A DNA stretch of 64,000 bases from Sialis fuliginosa (Eukaryota > Arthropoda > Insecta > Megaloptera > Sialidae), in contig OY540814.1 in assembly GCA_961205875.1 (NCBI GenBank), forward strand, positions 11,700,993 through 11,764,992, given 5' to 3'. Under the pieces are notes generated by a model. The model worked only from the letters and a program-made list of their open reading frames with translations, made no database searches and was not told where the DNA came from. Shown here one piece after another: positions 1-11,094 of this stretch. The position numbers and the translations under genes are program-made. Position 1 is the first letter of the stretch, and every line of letters starts with the position of its first letter.

Positions 1-122
1 GCGTGCGCGAAACTTGTCAAAGTCTTCAACAAACTCCAAAAGAACTGTCATATAAGTTTGATATCTCACTTGATAGTGCTTGTTAGCTAACAAATTTGCT
101 AGGTCCTTTATAATACCGGACA
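1..122. mobile_element. PIF/Harbinger-like MITE, cut by the window edge
   Basis: This is the right half of the family best seen at 40911-41242. It has the same GCGTGCGCGAAACTTGTC core, the inverted AGCTAACAAATTTG motif and the terminus CCTTTATAATACCGGACA. The flank is ATA rather than the TWA seen at intact copies. Confidence 0.75.
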
Positions 123-152
123 ATAGTCCAGTAAAATTAGACTTTTATCCAA

Positions 153-534
153 AACTAATTCAGACCAAAATGATTTTTGGTGGAAACGTTCTACTAGTAA
201 AATTAAAAATAATGCGAAAAATTATTTTCTCAGTTTTCTAATTTTAAAAAACCGGCACTCCTTGTGTTACTTTTAAACCGACATTAACGACATTGGACTT
301 AATTTAAAGAAAATTTTATACTCTAGAGAAAAAGTCCTTTGCGCGGTATTCGTAAAATGAACGGTTTCAGAGAAAAACGCGAAAAACTATGAAAAAATGT
401 AACCCGTCGGTCATTTTTTCAAGATGGCGGCGGTAGCACAACTCGGAACAGCTCGGACTTTTTTGGGATTATCAGGGACATGAGTAGAACGTTTCCACCA
501 AAAATCATTTTGGTACAAATTAGTTCCTTATATC
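153..534. mobile_element. Short TIR element (MITE)
   Basis: Inverted ends of more than 30 bp face each other. The left end carries CCAAAATGATTTTTGGTGGA and AACGTTCTACT; the right end carries the complements. The outer ends are AACTAATT and AATTAGTT. The interior holds no coding sequence. I could not settle a TSD or superfamily. Confidence 0.65.
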
Positions 535-1530
535 AGGTAATTTCATGCTAATCCCCAACAAGTACCTATATTCTGATATCAATTTTAGTAGATTTTATCA
601 ATTCAAACTTTTTTTACTTCAAAGAGCAATCTAATCTTACTGGTCTATTATAAATTTCTATACAAAATTAGAAAAACAAAACACTTTTCAAATTATTGAT
701 ATGATAAAAAAAATTATTCATTTATCAAAAATTGATTTCAGATAATATATTTAAAATTTTTGAACGTATTTATTTTCTAATATGTTACTAGATTTTATAC
801 AATTGATTATATTTATATAGGGTGGTCCGGTTTGGGATACAGATATTTTAAGAGCTGATTCCTTGGCTCATTGTAAGTAAAAAATTATACGGAAAGGAGG
901 GGTTTATCTTCAACACCCTCTGAGCTACAGGATGTTTAAAAACAGTAGTACTTACAAACAAAGATTATCTCATAACTTCCAAAGTAACGTAACTAGAGCA
1001 GTTTGATAGAAGATGAGATATTCTAAGTACAGTTTTTAGTTAAAAACATTTCATAAGAAATTATGTTATTTACTTGCTATAAAATATCGAATTAATTTTA
1101 AAATTATTATCTCCAAATAAAAATTTCTACTAGAAACTGAAAACCTTGGAGGCAATGAAATATTTTTCCAAGTACCTATTAATAAAACACGGATTTAAAA
1201 ATTCTAATACTTGGTTGAAACCATTAAGTATCGGTCAATTAAATTAACGTTTGTACATCAAAATTTCGAGTTAAACAATTTCTAGAGTCCTATTATTTTC
1301 TTAGAATGTTTAATTAAGTAAGAACTGTACCTACAATGTATAATAGAACTAATTTACGAAAAATTATAATTAATATTTAAAATTTCCAACTAAAAAAATG
1401 TTTTAAAACGTTGTATAACAGGCTATATTAAAAGTATAAATTTTCCATATCTACAAATATAAACAATACATAATATTTTTTAAAAGATACGATTAAAATG
1501 ATAACATAAGATATGTTATCGGTCCTTTGG
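535..1530. other. AT-rich upstream region of the gene
   Basis: Low-complexity AT-rich DNA. A segment at about 820-950 (GGGTGGTCCGG at its start, CTACAGGATGTTT near its end) looks like transposon debris. Nothing coding was seen. Any enhancer of the gene would be expected here, but none is identifiable by eye. Confidence 0.4.
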
Positions 1531-1535
1531 TCGTC

Positions 1536-1542
1536 TATAAAA
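1536..1542 (+). promoter_or_regulatory. TATA box of the peritrophin-like gene
   Basis: TATAAAA lies 74 bases before the start codon. TCA-containing initiator-like sites follow at 1568-1573 and 1574-1579, 32-40 bases downstream, suitable for arthropod initiation. The resulting 5' leader would be only 30-45 nt. The sequence is AT-rich, so chance occurrence is possible, but the position fits well. Confidence 0.6.
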
Positions 1543-1609
1543 TGGCCGAATTTATTAGATTTTGCATTCATATTCATTTATGAAAATAAGAAAAGTATCA
1601 TAGTTTAAA

Positions 1610-1651
1610 ATGTCATCCTTTTTATACTTATTACTAATTACATTTATAGGG
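1610..1651 (+). CDS. Exon 1: start codon and signal-peptide core
   Basis: The exon encodes 14 residues, MSSFLYLLLITFIG, then a strong donor GGG|GTAAGT in phase 0. The start is chosen because it is the ATG that opens a hydrophobic leader running directly into exon 2, and because it lies about 70 bases downstream of a TATA box. A leader exon this short, followed by a long first intron, is common in insect secreted-protein genes. It is far too short to show up in an ordinary open-frame search. Confidence 0.8.
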
Positions 1652-4600
1652 GTAAGTACATTTTTTATCAAATCAAGAAATTACTTTTTTATATAGTTTA
1701 CTAAATAATGAACAAATAAAAATCTGAATTATTTATTTGAAAATTTTGCAGTATCTACTATCTTATTTTCGATATTCCTCGAAAACAGTTGCTCCTATGA
1801 CAAATGAATAAAGTATATTTTTGTGTATTTTGTTTCATGTTATCTTTTACATGTACCCAACTCAGGAAAAAATTAAATAATAAAAAAATACTTGATAAAA
1901 ATCGGCGAGTCCACAGGCCCCATACACTCCTGGTCTAAATTATTATTATTTGATACTAGAAATCAATAACACTTATTAATTACAATCCCTGTGTCAAATT
2001 TCATAACTGTACTACAATGGGTTCTCTAGATATTAAATAAACACTATTATGGACAAAAGACTGTAGCTTCTTCACGAAAAATTTCCGGACACAGGTTCAC
2101 ATAAAGTTTTTTGCTTAAAATTGCATCCTCGATTTACTGTTAATTTTCTACACTAGTTGTAAATCAGCCTGTATACAGGATGATTCAGCACTGTCGTGCC
2201 AAACTTGAACAGTAAACTAAGAAATATATTTTAAGCAAAAAACATCATATGTGTCCGGAAATTTTTCATGAGGGGACTACAGACCTAATTTTGAGTAAAA
2301 TCTTTGAAGGGCTGTAGCCCCCTCATGTTCATATAATGTTTTTTTTAAACTATATTTCTCAATGTACAGTTCAGGTTTGGCACGACAATACTGAATCAGC
2401 CTGTACTATTCCCAAAACTTTGTTTATAATTTAAATTTTTATCAATATATGGGTCGTAAATTTAAATAAGTTATTATTTATTAACCGTGCCATTAATTTT
2501 TTTCTTATTTTTCGCAAAAGTCGATTTTTCCACTGTATGTATAAATAATTCGCGTATGTCCGTAGTACGTACTACGTGGACTGTTTGGAGCCACAGGCAC
2601 CATTTTTGAATTAAAAAAAAAATAGGGACATATTCTACTAATTGAGATCTACATTTCAACTCTCCACATGCCTAAATATTAAAATAAAATAAAAAATTCT
2701 ATGACACCCCTCCTTATTATTCCAAAATTTAAAATTATATAACAATAAAATACTAAAGTCAACAGACTTTAGTATTTGTCGTTGGTAGTCCCACCAAAGC
2801 CTCATTACCAATTTTTTCAGATTTTTGAGCCAGTAGTTACAGAGGGTGGGGGGACAAAATAAAATACTGCGTTTAACCCCCTACAAGCGCCATTTTTGAG
2901 TTAGAAAAAAAATAAAAAATAAAGTCAAATTCTACTGATTGAGATCTACATTTTGTAACCCTACACGTCTTGCATTTTTTTTTATTTGCTTTAAAGCTCC
3001 CTGCAGACGCTATTTTGATTTAGAAAAAAGGGTCAAATTCCACTGGTTTGGTTATACATTTTGACGTGCCACATGCATTGGAATAAAAAAAATTTTTTTT
3101 CCTAGCTTTAGCTTATTAGTATTCCTTTGTAAAAAAAATATTTTTTCAACAAAATACATCTTTTACTAGAGGGCAGCATTTTATATGTTTTGTAAAAAAA
3201 AATTAGTTTCTAGCTTATATAGTTTAGGTAATTAATAATAATAATAAATAATAATAATCGATTACATTTTAGTTATCAGCAGTTCATAATAGTAATGGAC
3301 AAGGTGAAACAACAGAAACAACAGAAACAACAGAAACAACAGAGCCAACAGCACCTACACAAACACCACCAATAATAGACTGCAAAGAGGACCCGACCGA
3401 TAAATGTGATGGTTGTTATGATTTACGTGTCTGTTTTGAAGGTGAAGCAGGAGAACCTATTGGAAAAAATATAAAATGTGCGACTAATTCACCGAAAGCA
3501 CCATATTGTGACTCAGAAACAAATAAGTAAATACCTATAAATTCATACATATATAAAGTATACATGTATATATATTATGTAGTATCTACTCCTGGATCAC
3601 ATTAACAGTATAAAAGTTTCACCCTCAATTTCACCACAGTCTGTTATTTCTAAGAGCTTTGTAAATCTCCAAATGAACTAATCAGAGCCCAGCATTTTAT
3701 ATTTATCAGATGGGTACACGGAGAAAAATATTTCATAACAAATCACTCAATATTTAAAGAAATATTACTATTTGATTCAGTATTCTTAAAACGGGAGACA
3801 ATTTTGTAATTCTTCCATATTAATGATAATATAGATTGTAAATGATCTGATGAAATTTTACTATGCGGCATAGTAAAAATTAAAGTATTGCATATGTATA
3901 TAAAAAAAAACATTTGTTGAGACAAGTTTACCCATCTTTATTCAGCAATGGACAGTATGGACACATCTCTGTCACACACACACACCACATTCTCTCTTCT
4001 CACTGCTTTTTATATAGTTTAATTGCACTGCATCTGTAACTAAATAAATACATGTATGTACGCTTTAACATAAATTTTAAATAATGTAGCTTACCGTTTG
4101 TTTAGTCCTTCTAAAATCTTGTACTTATAAACAGAAACTGAAAATACAGTACGGACGAGAGTTAACTTTCATTTTTTTCTATACATTGCTAGGCCACGTG
4201 TTACTAAAATTTTAATATGAATAGTAATTTTTGCGTGTAGGATCGAAATCTATATTATTGGTGTAGTTTAATTTGTTATACCAATAAATAATATACTATT
4301 AATATATTTAATTCTACACAATCGTAGTGTTTATTGTATTGTCTTTTAATAAAAATTTAAGTATCGGATAGAAAAATTACTAACAATTAAAATGAAATAA
4401 TTTTTATAGCACTTAACAAATAATTCAACTTAAGAGTAATTAGTTGAAAAAATCATGTAAGTGATATTTACGAATATATTAAAAATTGCGTTTTATAAAA
4501 ATTACAATGAAGATTTTTAAAATTATCGAATTGACAGTTCATGTTTTTTGATACAAAAATAAAATTTTTAATCAGCAACTAGTTTTTAGTAAAAAAATCG

Positions 4601-7600
4601 ACTCCATTTTTCTCCGTGTTGTTAGCACAATCAGACTGGTATCATTGACTGGTGAAATTGGGTATTAAACTGTTATTTAGTATAGTCAAAATAATTCAAA
4701 CAGGCATGTCGAGTACAAAAAATTATAAATTTAATTTTATTATAAGCTTTGGTGTCACTAGAGGCGGTGATACCCGGGGCGGAAATCGAGTGTCACCAAA
4801 TGTACTTTATAATGACAGAAAAAATATCTATTTTTTTAATAAAAAATATAGACTTTCAATGATCAAAAAAAAAATTACGCATTTTACTCCCTGGAATCTT
4901 AAAATAACTAAGAAATAAGGTAAATAGGCTTAATTTTGTAACATATTACACGGGTGTCACCGATGCGAACCGACCCCCCACCCCCGCCCCCTCTGAATTT
5001 ATAAGTACTATAAATATTACTATATACAATTGTATTTCAATATTTTTTACTTAAATATGTGTATAAAATTTCTCCTTCAATTTCACTCCAAACACCTAAT
5101 TTCTATTTTTATTTATTTTTTAACAGTATAAAGAAATATACTATATTTCTTATATACTTGTTATTATAAAGAATTTGTCGAAACCAAAAACAAAGAGAAC
5201 ACTGTATAGTATACCAGCCACCACTGCTTTTAGATCGTTGGTTTCTTCTTATTTATAGATATATAAATTAGATTATAAATATCATACAACTGTACACTAA
5301 GAAAACGTTTGGTTTGGTTTTGGTATCGATCAAATTCTTTATAATGCAGAACATTATATACGTATATACTTTTAAATTAACAGATGTGTCGCAAAAAAGC
5401 CATCTACTTGTGTTACAAATAAAAAGATTAAATGTTATGGAGTAGGTGTACTACCGAATCCACATGACTGCCATTCTTCTATAACCTGCAAAGAAATTGG
5501 GGTAATGGCTGTTCCTGATGAATGTCCACCATCATACATTTATTCTCATATAAATCAAAGTTGTCTTCCAAATGCCTCGTGTTATCAGTTTACAGTGGAC
5601 AATCTATGCCAGAATAAGGAAACTAAAATTGTTCTATATCCAACTGACGCTTCTATTTATGCAATGTAAGTTATTTTCATATATCACTTAAGAAAACGAA
5701 ATTGATCGCAGCGTACGAGGTGGCCAAAAGGGAACTTGTGGCGGACTCATTTTTAACTAAAAATATAAAGGTCAACATGATTAATCACACTATTGTTTTG
5801 AGAATCAACTAAAAAATGTATTTTTTACTATATTTTATTGAAATTATTTGTTTAATTACTTCCTTTTCATTTTGATAGCTATGTCATCGCGTACGTTGCG
5901 AATAATAAAATGATTGTTCTAAAGATAAATCAGGAGGCAGCAACCAAAATTTTGGCATCATAGCAGCCCGCAAAATTTGTTAACTTAGTGTAGTTATACA
6001 TGAAAAGTAAATTGTCAGTCATAAAATATGTTGCTTTAATACTTGATAGGCTGTCAAAGTTGTCAAGATTTTGACCTTGAGTGACTCATAGCAAATCTGG
6101 CAGACAGATGCTTTTTGATAAATACATGTTCCCCAGATCAAGGAAATATAGTTTTCTGACGCCTGTGGCGCTTTTTAAATGTATTAGAGCGAATTAAAAA
6201 AACAATGATGCAAAAAAAAAACTTTTAGCAGCCCGTCAGATAATGCAACTATTAAGGCGTCAGATATTTATATGGCGATTAATAAAATAACAAAATTAAC
6301 AAATTTTATAAATATCTGACGGGATGCTATACATTTTTCGGCTATTTTTTTTTACATAACTGACGGGCTGCCCTATTTCAAGGCTGCGTCCAAGGATCAG
6401 GGGACCCACTTAGCTGAGTTCTCTATATCCCAAGCAACAAATTTTGCGGATTGCTATGATGACCAAATTTGGTCGCTGCCTCCAGATCTAAGATGTTTTA
6501 CAATTGTTTCTATTTTTTACAAATTTCATAGCATACATATTTATACGGTATTTTCATTTATAATAAAACTAGTTTTAACTATTTAATACCAAAAACACCA
6601 TTTCTATATAATGCATCATACTTATATAAATATAATTTTCTTGGTTATACATTGCACTATTAATATACAGATGTCCATAGACATAAAATATCGTACATCT
6701 CATTCGGAATCTTCACAAAAAATAGATATTAATCTATTAATCTCACTTTGTCGTACGTATCCGTCCGTCCGTTCTTTTCAGTAAAAGTAAAATATCTCGT
6801 AAATTTTATAAAAAATTTATAAATAATTTATACTAAGGCATGCGTCAAAATGTAAAATCTTTCGTATTTTTTTCTAAATCAAAAATGGCGCCTGCAGGGG
6901 GCTTTAAAGCAAAAAAAAAATACCTAGACGTGCAGGGTGTCAAAATGTAAATCTTAAACAGTAGAATTTGATTCTATTTTTTTTAACTCAAAAATGGCGC
7001 ATGCAAGAGGCTCCAAGAAGTTATTTATTTTGCAGCCCCCCCCCCCCCCCATCTAACTCGGTACTACTGACTCAAAAAATCTGAAAAAATTTGGTAACGA
7101 GGCTTTGGTGGGACTACCAACAAAAACATTAAAGTCAACAATTTTTTAAATTTTGGAGAAATACGGAGGGGCGTCATAGAAATATTTTTTTAAATTTTTA
7201 TATCTAGACATGTGGAGAGTCAAAATGTAAATCGCAATTAGTAGAATATGGTCCTATTTTTATTTTTTTTCTAACTCAAAAACTTAATAAACTTTACAGA
7301 AAAATGTACACCTTATGTATAACTTTTTTATTTAACACTTTTTTCTAAAATGCACTTTTCTTGAATTATTCAACCGTTCCCAAATTTTTAAGACATGCTC
7401 TATTGTATACATAATATATTAAACACAATTTAATAATTTTTCTTTTCAAAGATGCCCACCTGCAGGATATCTTGCAATAGTAAAAAAATGTGTGGGACAA
7501 TACAAATTCGTAATAGACGAAAATAAATGCGACGCAATTTGTCAAAAGGATCGTGAAAAAATTAGATACGAAAGTTGTTGTGATAAATATTACGAATGCT

Positions 7601-7737
7601 ATGAACTCGCTACTGGAGTCTTTGATAAAGAAACAAGACATTGTGCAGAACATTTCAATGACAAAAAACAAGCTTGTGATGATTTGGTTTGTGAAAAGGG
7701 TTATAAACCATGTCCAGATTTCTTTGATAATGAATAA
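1610..7737 (+). CDS. Secreted four-domain peritrophin-like chitin-binding protein (4 exons, spliced)
   Basis: The CDS joins 1610-1651, 3273-3526, 5384-5665 and 7452-7737 (864 nt, 287 residues plus TAA). All introns are GT-AG, with phases 0, 2 and 2, and the frame stays open throughout. Residues 1-17 or 1-23 form a signal peptide (MSSFLYLLLITFIG core). Residues 26-47 are a Glu-Thr-Thr repeat followed by a Pro/Thr linker, resembling a short O-glycosylated mucin segment. Residues 51-273 contain four CBM14 (peritrophin-A) cysteine patterns. Domain 2 is C116-x11-C-x5-C-x11-C-x12-C-x5-C165; domain 4 is C223-x12-C-x5-C-x14-C-x10-C-x4-C273 with the aromatic DKYYE motif. Domain 1 (51-100) is close to the pattern, and domain 3 (174-223) lacks its second Cys (Ala188). 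There are 26 cysteines. The family binds chitin extracellularly, typically in the peritrophic matrix. A midgut role is inferred; a cuticle or tracheal role remains possible. No other gene is close enough to add context. Confidence 0.87.
2057..2403. mobile_element. Head-to-head pair of TA-flanked MITEs in intron 1
   Basis: The intact copy is 2176-2403 (228 bp), with ends CAGGATGATTCAGCACTGTC and its complement CAGCCTG at the right, and TA on both sides. A truncated, inverted relative lies directly left (2057-2173), sharing GAAAAATTTCCGGACACA and ending in CAGCCTG. TA flanks and CAGG ends suggest a Tc1/mariner-type element. Confidence 0.65.
2597..3085. repeat. Dispersed repeat in intron 1, left arm of an intron 1/intron 3 inverted pair
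   Basis: The reverse complement of most of this block recurs at 6838-7287. Shared landmarks include GGCTTTGGTGGGACTACCAA, TCTAACTCAAAAATGGCGC, CTGCAGG-GCTTTAAAGCAAA and GTAGAATTTGA. Within the block the 'TCAAAAATGGCGC' module repeats, so it is partly tandem. A third copy is at about 62770-62925. No open frame is present. Confidence 0.75.
3273..3526 (+). CDS. Exon 2: end of leader, Thr-rich linker, first CBM14 domain
   Basis: The acceptor ATTTTAG lies just before 3273 and the donor AA|GTAAAT just after 3526 (phase 2). The exon encodes residues 15-98. It carries the end of the leader (LSAVHNSNG), four Glu-Thr-Thr units plus Glu-Pro-Thr, a PTQTPP linker, then C51, C59, C62, C68, C83 and C93 of domain 1. 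The Thr repeat is encoded by a GAAACAACA microsatellite (about 3309-3347), so its length may vary between alleles. A TAA lies two bases beyond the splice point, so an unspliced transcript would stop there. Confidence 0.82.
3527..5383 (+). other. Intron 2
   Basis: A 1857-nt AT-rich intron, donor GTAAAT and acceptor TTAACAG. It contains the hAT-related fragment described separately, and short AT-rich palindromic tracts. I see no second exon or nested gene in it. Confidence 0.7.
4748..4990. mobile_element. hAT-related fragment in intron 2
   Basis: The reverse strand reads GGTGACACCCGTGTAAT-ATGTTA-AAA-TAAGCCTATTTA, which closely matches the interior of the complete hAT MITE at 47744-47953. The left side carries GGTGTCACTAGAGGCGGTGA, resembling the other end of that family. 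Its termini are degraded and no TSD is visible. Confidence 0.55.
5384..5665 (+). CDS. Exon 3: end of domain 1, all of domain 2, start of domain 3
   Basis: The acceptor AAATTAACAG ends at 5383 and the donor AT|GTAAGT follows 5665 (phase 2). It encodes residues 99-192, plus two bases of codon 193. Domain 2 runs from C116 to C165 and fits the six-cysteine CBM14 spacing exactly. The segment between its second and third Cys is HSSIT, without the usual paired aromatic residues. Asn-X-Ser/Thr sites (NQS near 157 and NAS near 162) could be N-glycosylated. Domain 3 begins at C174 and carries Ala188 where the second Cys is expected. Confidence 0.85.
5925..6490. mobile_element. TIR element in intron 3
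   Basis: Roughly 55-bp imperfect inverted ends: GGAGGCAGCAACCAAAATTT and CCCGCAAAATTTGTT at the left face AACAAATTTTGCGG and GGTCGCTGCCTCC at the right. The interior repeats CTGACGGGCTGC in both orientations. No transposase sequence is visible. Confidence 0.6.
6838..7287. repeat. Dispersed repeat in intron 3, right arm of the inverted pair
   Basis: Reverse complement of the intron 1 block at 2597-3085 (landmarks given there). It includes a 14-15 base C run near 7035. Because both arms lie in introns of one transcription unit, the nascent transcript could fold into a long duplex. Confidence 0.75.
7452..7737 (+). CDS. Exon 4: end of domain 3, domain 4 and stop codon
   Basis: The acceptor TTTTCAAAG ends at 7451 and the frame ends with TAA at 7735-7737. 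It encodes residues 193-287. C194, C206, C219 and C223 complete domain 3. C223 also sits where the first Cys of domain 4 is expected. Domain 4 carries the aromatic CDKYYEC signature most typical of chitin-binding peritrophins. A short charged tail with one further Cys (C280) ends in FFDNE. Confidence 0.87.
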
Positions 7738-8003
7738 ATTTCAAATATTTGAGGTGGGCACATTAAATTCTTAAAAACTGTATGATATTGCATATACATG
7801 TTTATTAATTATCTAGATTTATTAAATCGTCAGTTTGTGATTATTTTTTAATTTAAAAGTTTAGTCAGTCCAACAATGCTTCTTTTTTTGTATAGCCCAG
7901 TTTCTGATAATTTAATGCAACCATCTCAAATGTATTCATAGATAAATGTCTTATATTATATTTAAATACTTATATGTAATATAATATATTGTATTAATGA
8001 TAA

Positions 8004-8009
8004 AATAAA
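8004..8009 (+). terminator. Polyadenylation signal of the peritrophin-like gene
   Basis: A canonical AATAAA lies 267 bases after the stop codon, followed by T-rich sequence that could serve as the downstream element. It gives a 3' UTR of about 280-300 nt. I saw no clearer signal nearer the stop codon. Confidence 0.6.
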
Positions 8010-9987
8010 CCATATTTTAACTATTTTCTGCTTTTATTTAATTAAATTAAATTATGAAAATGTCCGATTACCACTCAAATTAAAAATTTACCATAGGTGA
8101 CAAATAGAACTAATATTCACTTCAATTATTTTAGCGCCAATCGATGGCAAATAATGCTCTTAATAAAATATAAAAAATCCAAGCCTTTAGACCTATATAC
8201 GAAAATAAATAAAAACAAAAAAAAGTAATGTCGATTATGCTTAAATCGTCGATGCAGCGAAAAATGTACATGTACAGCAAAAATGAACATGGTAAATTTT
8301 ACAGATATGAAAATGTCCTATAAGAAAGGTACTCCAATATACCTACATACATATATCTAAAACTAATAGTTCAGGAGTTATCTATCAAGTTTAATGTCGG
8401 TATTCAGCAGTTAAAAATTTCCAAAACATTCATGGTTTAACTAAATACTATTGGAAAACTACTCATGAGTTAAAAACTTTTATTTTTATTTTTTATTTAA
8501 ATTATTAATAATTATAAAACTTTTAAATTCTATATCCGTTTTATTGTTATATCATTATTTTAATTTTATTCTATTAATTATTCTATAACTGTTTATTTTG
8601 TCGAATATTTCGAATGGTACATACAGCATCGAAAAACAAAAAAATATGTGTTCAATATTTTTGAAAAAGCTATTCAACTAGATGGCCGCGACCACACGAC
8701 CATAGCACGGCCGTTTGTTCTTTTACTCGGGAATTTCTCTTACAAAATTTGTCTTTTCGGACAGCAATTACAGCGCTATCTGCCCCGAATACAAAAGAAT
8801 GTTTCAGACAAATGTTACGTATTTTTTGACGCAAAATCCAAATCTGCAATAAAAATTGGTAGTTTCCATTTAAGATATCGAAGTTACCCCCTCCCCCTTG
8901 AATATCGTACCCTTCTCGTTATGTCTGCAGTATTTATTTTTTTGCATATGAAGTCATACATATCATTTTATACAATAATTAATTATGTTTCTATGTTGGA
9001 ACAGTTAACATACATGATAAGTGTGCGTATCAGGAATGAGCGTACGCCAGCAGATGGCGTGAATACGGTAAAGAACTAGGAACATAAGGTACACACCGTT
9101 ACGCCCTGTGATCTCGTCTTACAATACCAATAATTAGTCACAAATTGAAAGGTATGTTTAGCGGAATGTTTTTACTATTAATGGTCATTCGGGTTTATTT
9201 ATTTTTTAATTGATTTAGAATCGAAAAACATATTTTGAAATTTAAGTTGAGAGTATAAAAGCAGTTATAATGTTAACCCAAGGACTTATTGTAGACCAGG
9301 ACTGGCCAACCTGCGGCCCGCGGCTACATAATAATATGAACAAATTGTTTTTATAATATTTATTTTAAGTATCGGATATTTCAGAATGACTGATGTTGGT
9401 TTTAATTCCCCGTTGTTTTCTTTAAATTATTGTTCTATTTATGAATTACTTTTTTTATAATATAACGCAAAGTTATATAGTAGTTATAGTATTTTTGTGA
9501 ATAAATAAAACCATCGGATCGAATGAGTTTTTACTCGTTAGTACGTATCCCCCCCCCCCCCCCAGTTCCTTCATAAACGTACTCACGAGATTCCACTGTA
9601 ATACATAACGATGGTTAAAATATCAATTGGCGTATAAGGATCAAAAATGCAAGTTAATTTTTGATGCAGTTCTAATTCGTTTTTCTGTCTCTATTATTGG
9701 TATACTTAAAATTTCGATATCTCTTAAAATTCATGTTTTACACTCAAAGCTGAAAAAATATTTTTTATGTCGTAGGAGACCTTAAATTATTTTGATATTT
9801 TTATAGTTTACAAAAATTAAACATTTTCTCCGTCAATCAGTTTCATACACAAATCAAAAAGTTATAATTTTTTTTTATTGTCATGTTTTGTCCCTTACAT
9901 AAGTTAATACAACCATTGATATACCTAATACTTTTAAAAATTTCACATAAATAAATTTAAAACATTGTCAAAATTATGCACATCATA
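8010..9987. other. Intergenic AT-rich DNA without a supported gene
   Basis: An open frame at 8648-9079 (143 codons, +) is the longest in the window. It has no domain I recognise, no promoter or polyA context, and contains short motifs (CCAGCAGATGGCGT, CAGCGCTATCTGCCC) that look repeat-derived, so I do not call it a gene. At about 9297, CAGGACTGGCCAACCTGCGG resembles a hAT terminus, but no partner end was found. A C run lies at about 9549-9562. Confidence 0.4.
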
Positions 9988-10897
9988 TTAGGGAGTGTCA
10001 AAAAAAAAATATTTTTTTCTTCGCTTTCATAATGAAATTAGTTAGTTTAAGACCTAAATAAATCCTTACCAAAGGATTACCTTGTAGTTCAATTTTAAGA
10101 GGTGCCACAAAGGGGAATCCCGTTTCCCACTTAAATAACATTGAAAAATTATTATTTACTACCAAAGTTGGTATTACTGATTCATGATAACTGATAAAAA
10201 AAATGAGGACGTCATTTTGTAGAGAATACAATTATTTTCTAATAATGCCAGTTGTCAGATGTGACATTCTTTTTCCGATAACTCAGTACAAGGGCTATTT
10301 TTTTTATTAATTTATTTTTGTCTTCTAGCTTCTCTTGAACTTTTTATACAGCTTTTATACTTAATTGTTATGGAAGGGTTATGTATTGCTATTTAATTAA
10401 TATTTATAAAATATTGATTTAAAATGCTGATTTTGGTAAAAAAATATTTAAAACGTGTATTATTAAGTTTCAACCCATTTCATTTACACTTATACTTCTC
10501 TAGACTACTTTTATAGAGAATAAAATTTCCCATAAAAATTAACATTTAACTTATTTTTATAAAAATAATAGTTTAGTTATGAGAGCTTTTTAAATGTGCA
10601 TTTTAACAAATAAATCACTTAAAATGCATGTAACTTTTTATACGTTGAATTAAGGGTCATAACTTTGGAGACACTTGTGTAGAGAATTTTATCTTCTGCA
10701 AAATGATTTCCTTAAAAAATTTTCAACAGTTATCATGAATCAGTAATACCAACTTTATTAAAATAGCAAACGGGACCCCCCTTTGCGACACCTCTTAAAA
10801 TTGAACTATAGGGTAATCCTTTGGCGAGGATTTATTTTAATTCATAAACTAACTTATTTCGTAACGAGAGCAAATGTTCATTTTTTACACACCCTAA
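9988..10897. mobile_element. 910-bp TIR element with TTAGGG ends
   Basis: The left end TTAGGGAGTGTCAAAAAA pairs with the right end TTTTTTACACACCCTAA. About 190-220 bp of each arm is inverted, e.g. CAGTAATACCAACTTT against AAAGTTGGTATTACTG and TAGTTCAATTTTAAGAGGTG against its complement. The middle (about 10230-10725) is unique and AT-rich, without coding capacity. The ends resemble those of the fold-back at 11304. No clean TSD was found. Confidence 0.65.
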
Positions 10898-11094
10898 TGC
10901 ACATATTTTACGCCATTCATCTTATTCGTTATAAGATCTGATACGTGCACAAATACAAACATTTTAAACCAGCTATAAAGAGATCAAATAAAGATACGAA
11001 TAAAGCACCAAATAGCACTTGGTAATTACGCACCAGCATTGCACGTCACATACACATATACTCACATTTACACATACGACATATGGAACAATGT

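Noticed and set aside
8648..9079. 143-codon open frame, the longest in the window
   Set aside because: No recognised domain, no start or polyA context, and local motifs that look repeat-derived. Composition alone does not support a gene.
9297..9330. hAT-like terminus CAGGACTGGCCAACCTGCGG
   Set aside because: Only one end is visible and no TSD, so no element could be delimited.
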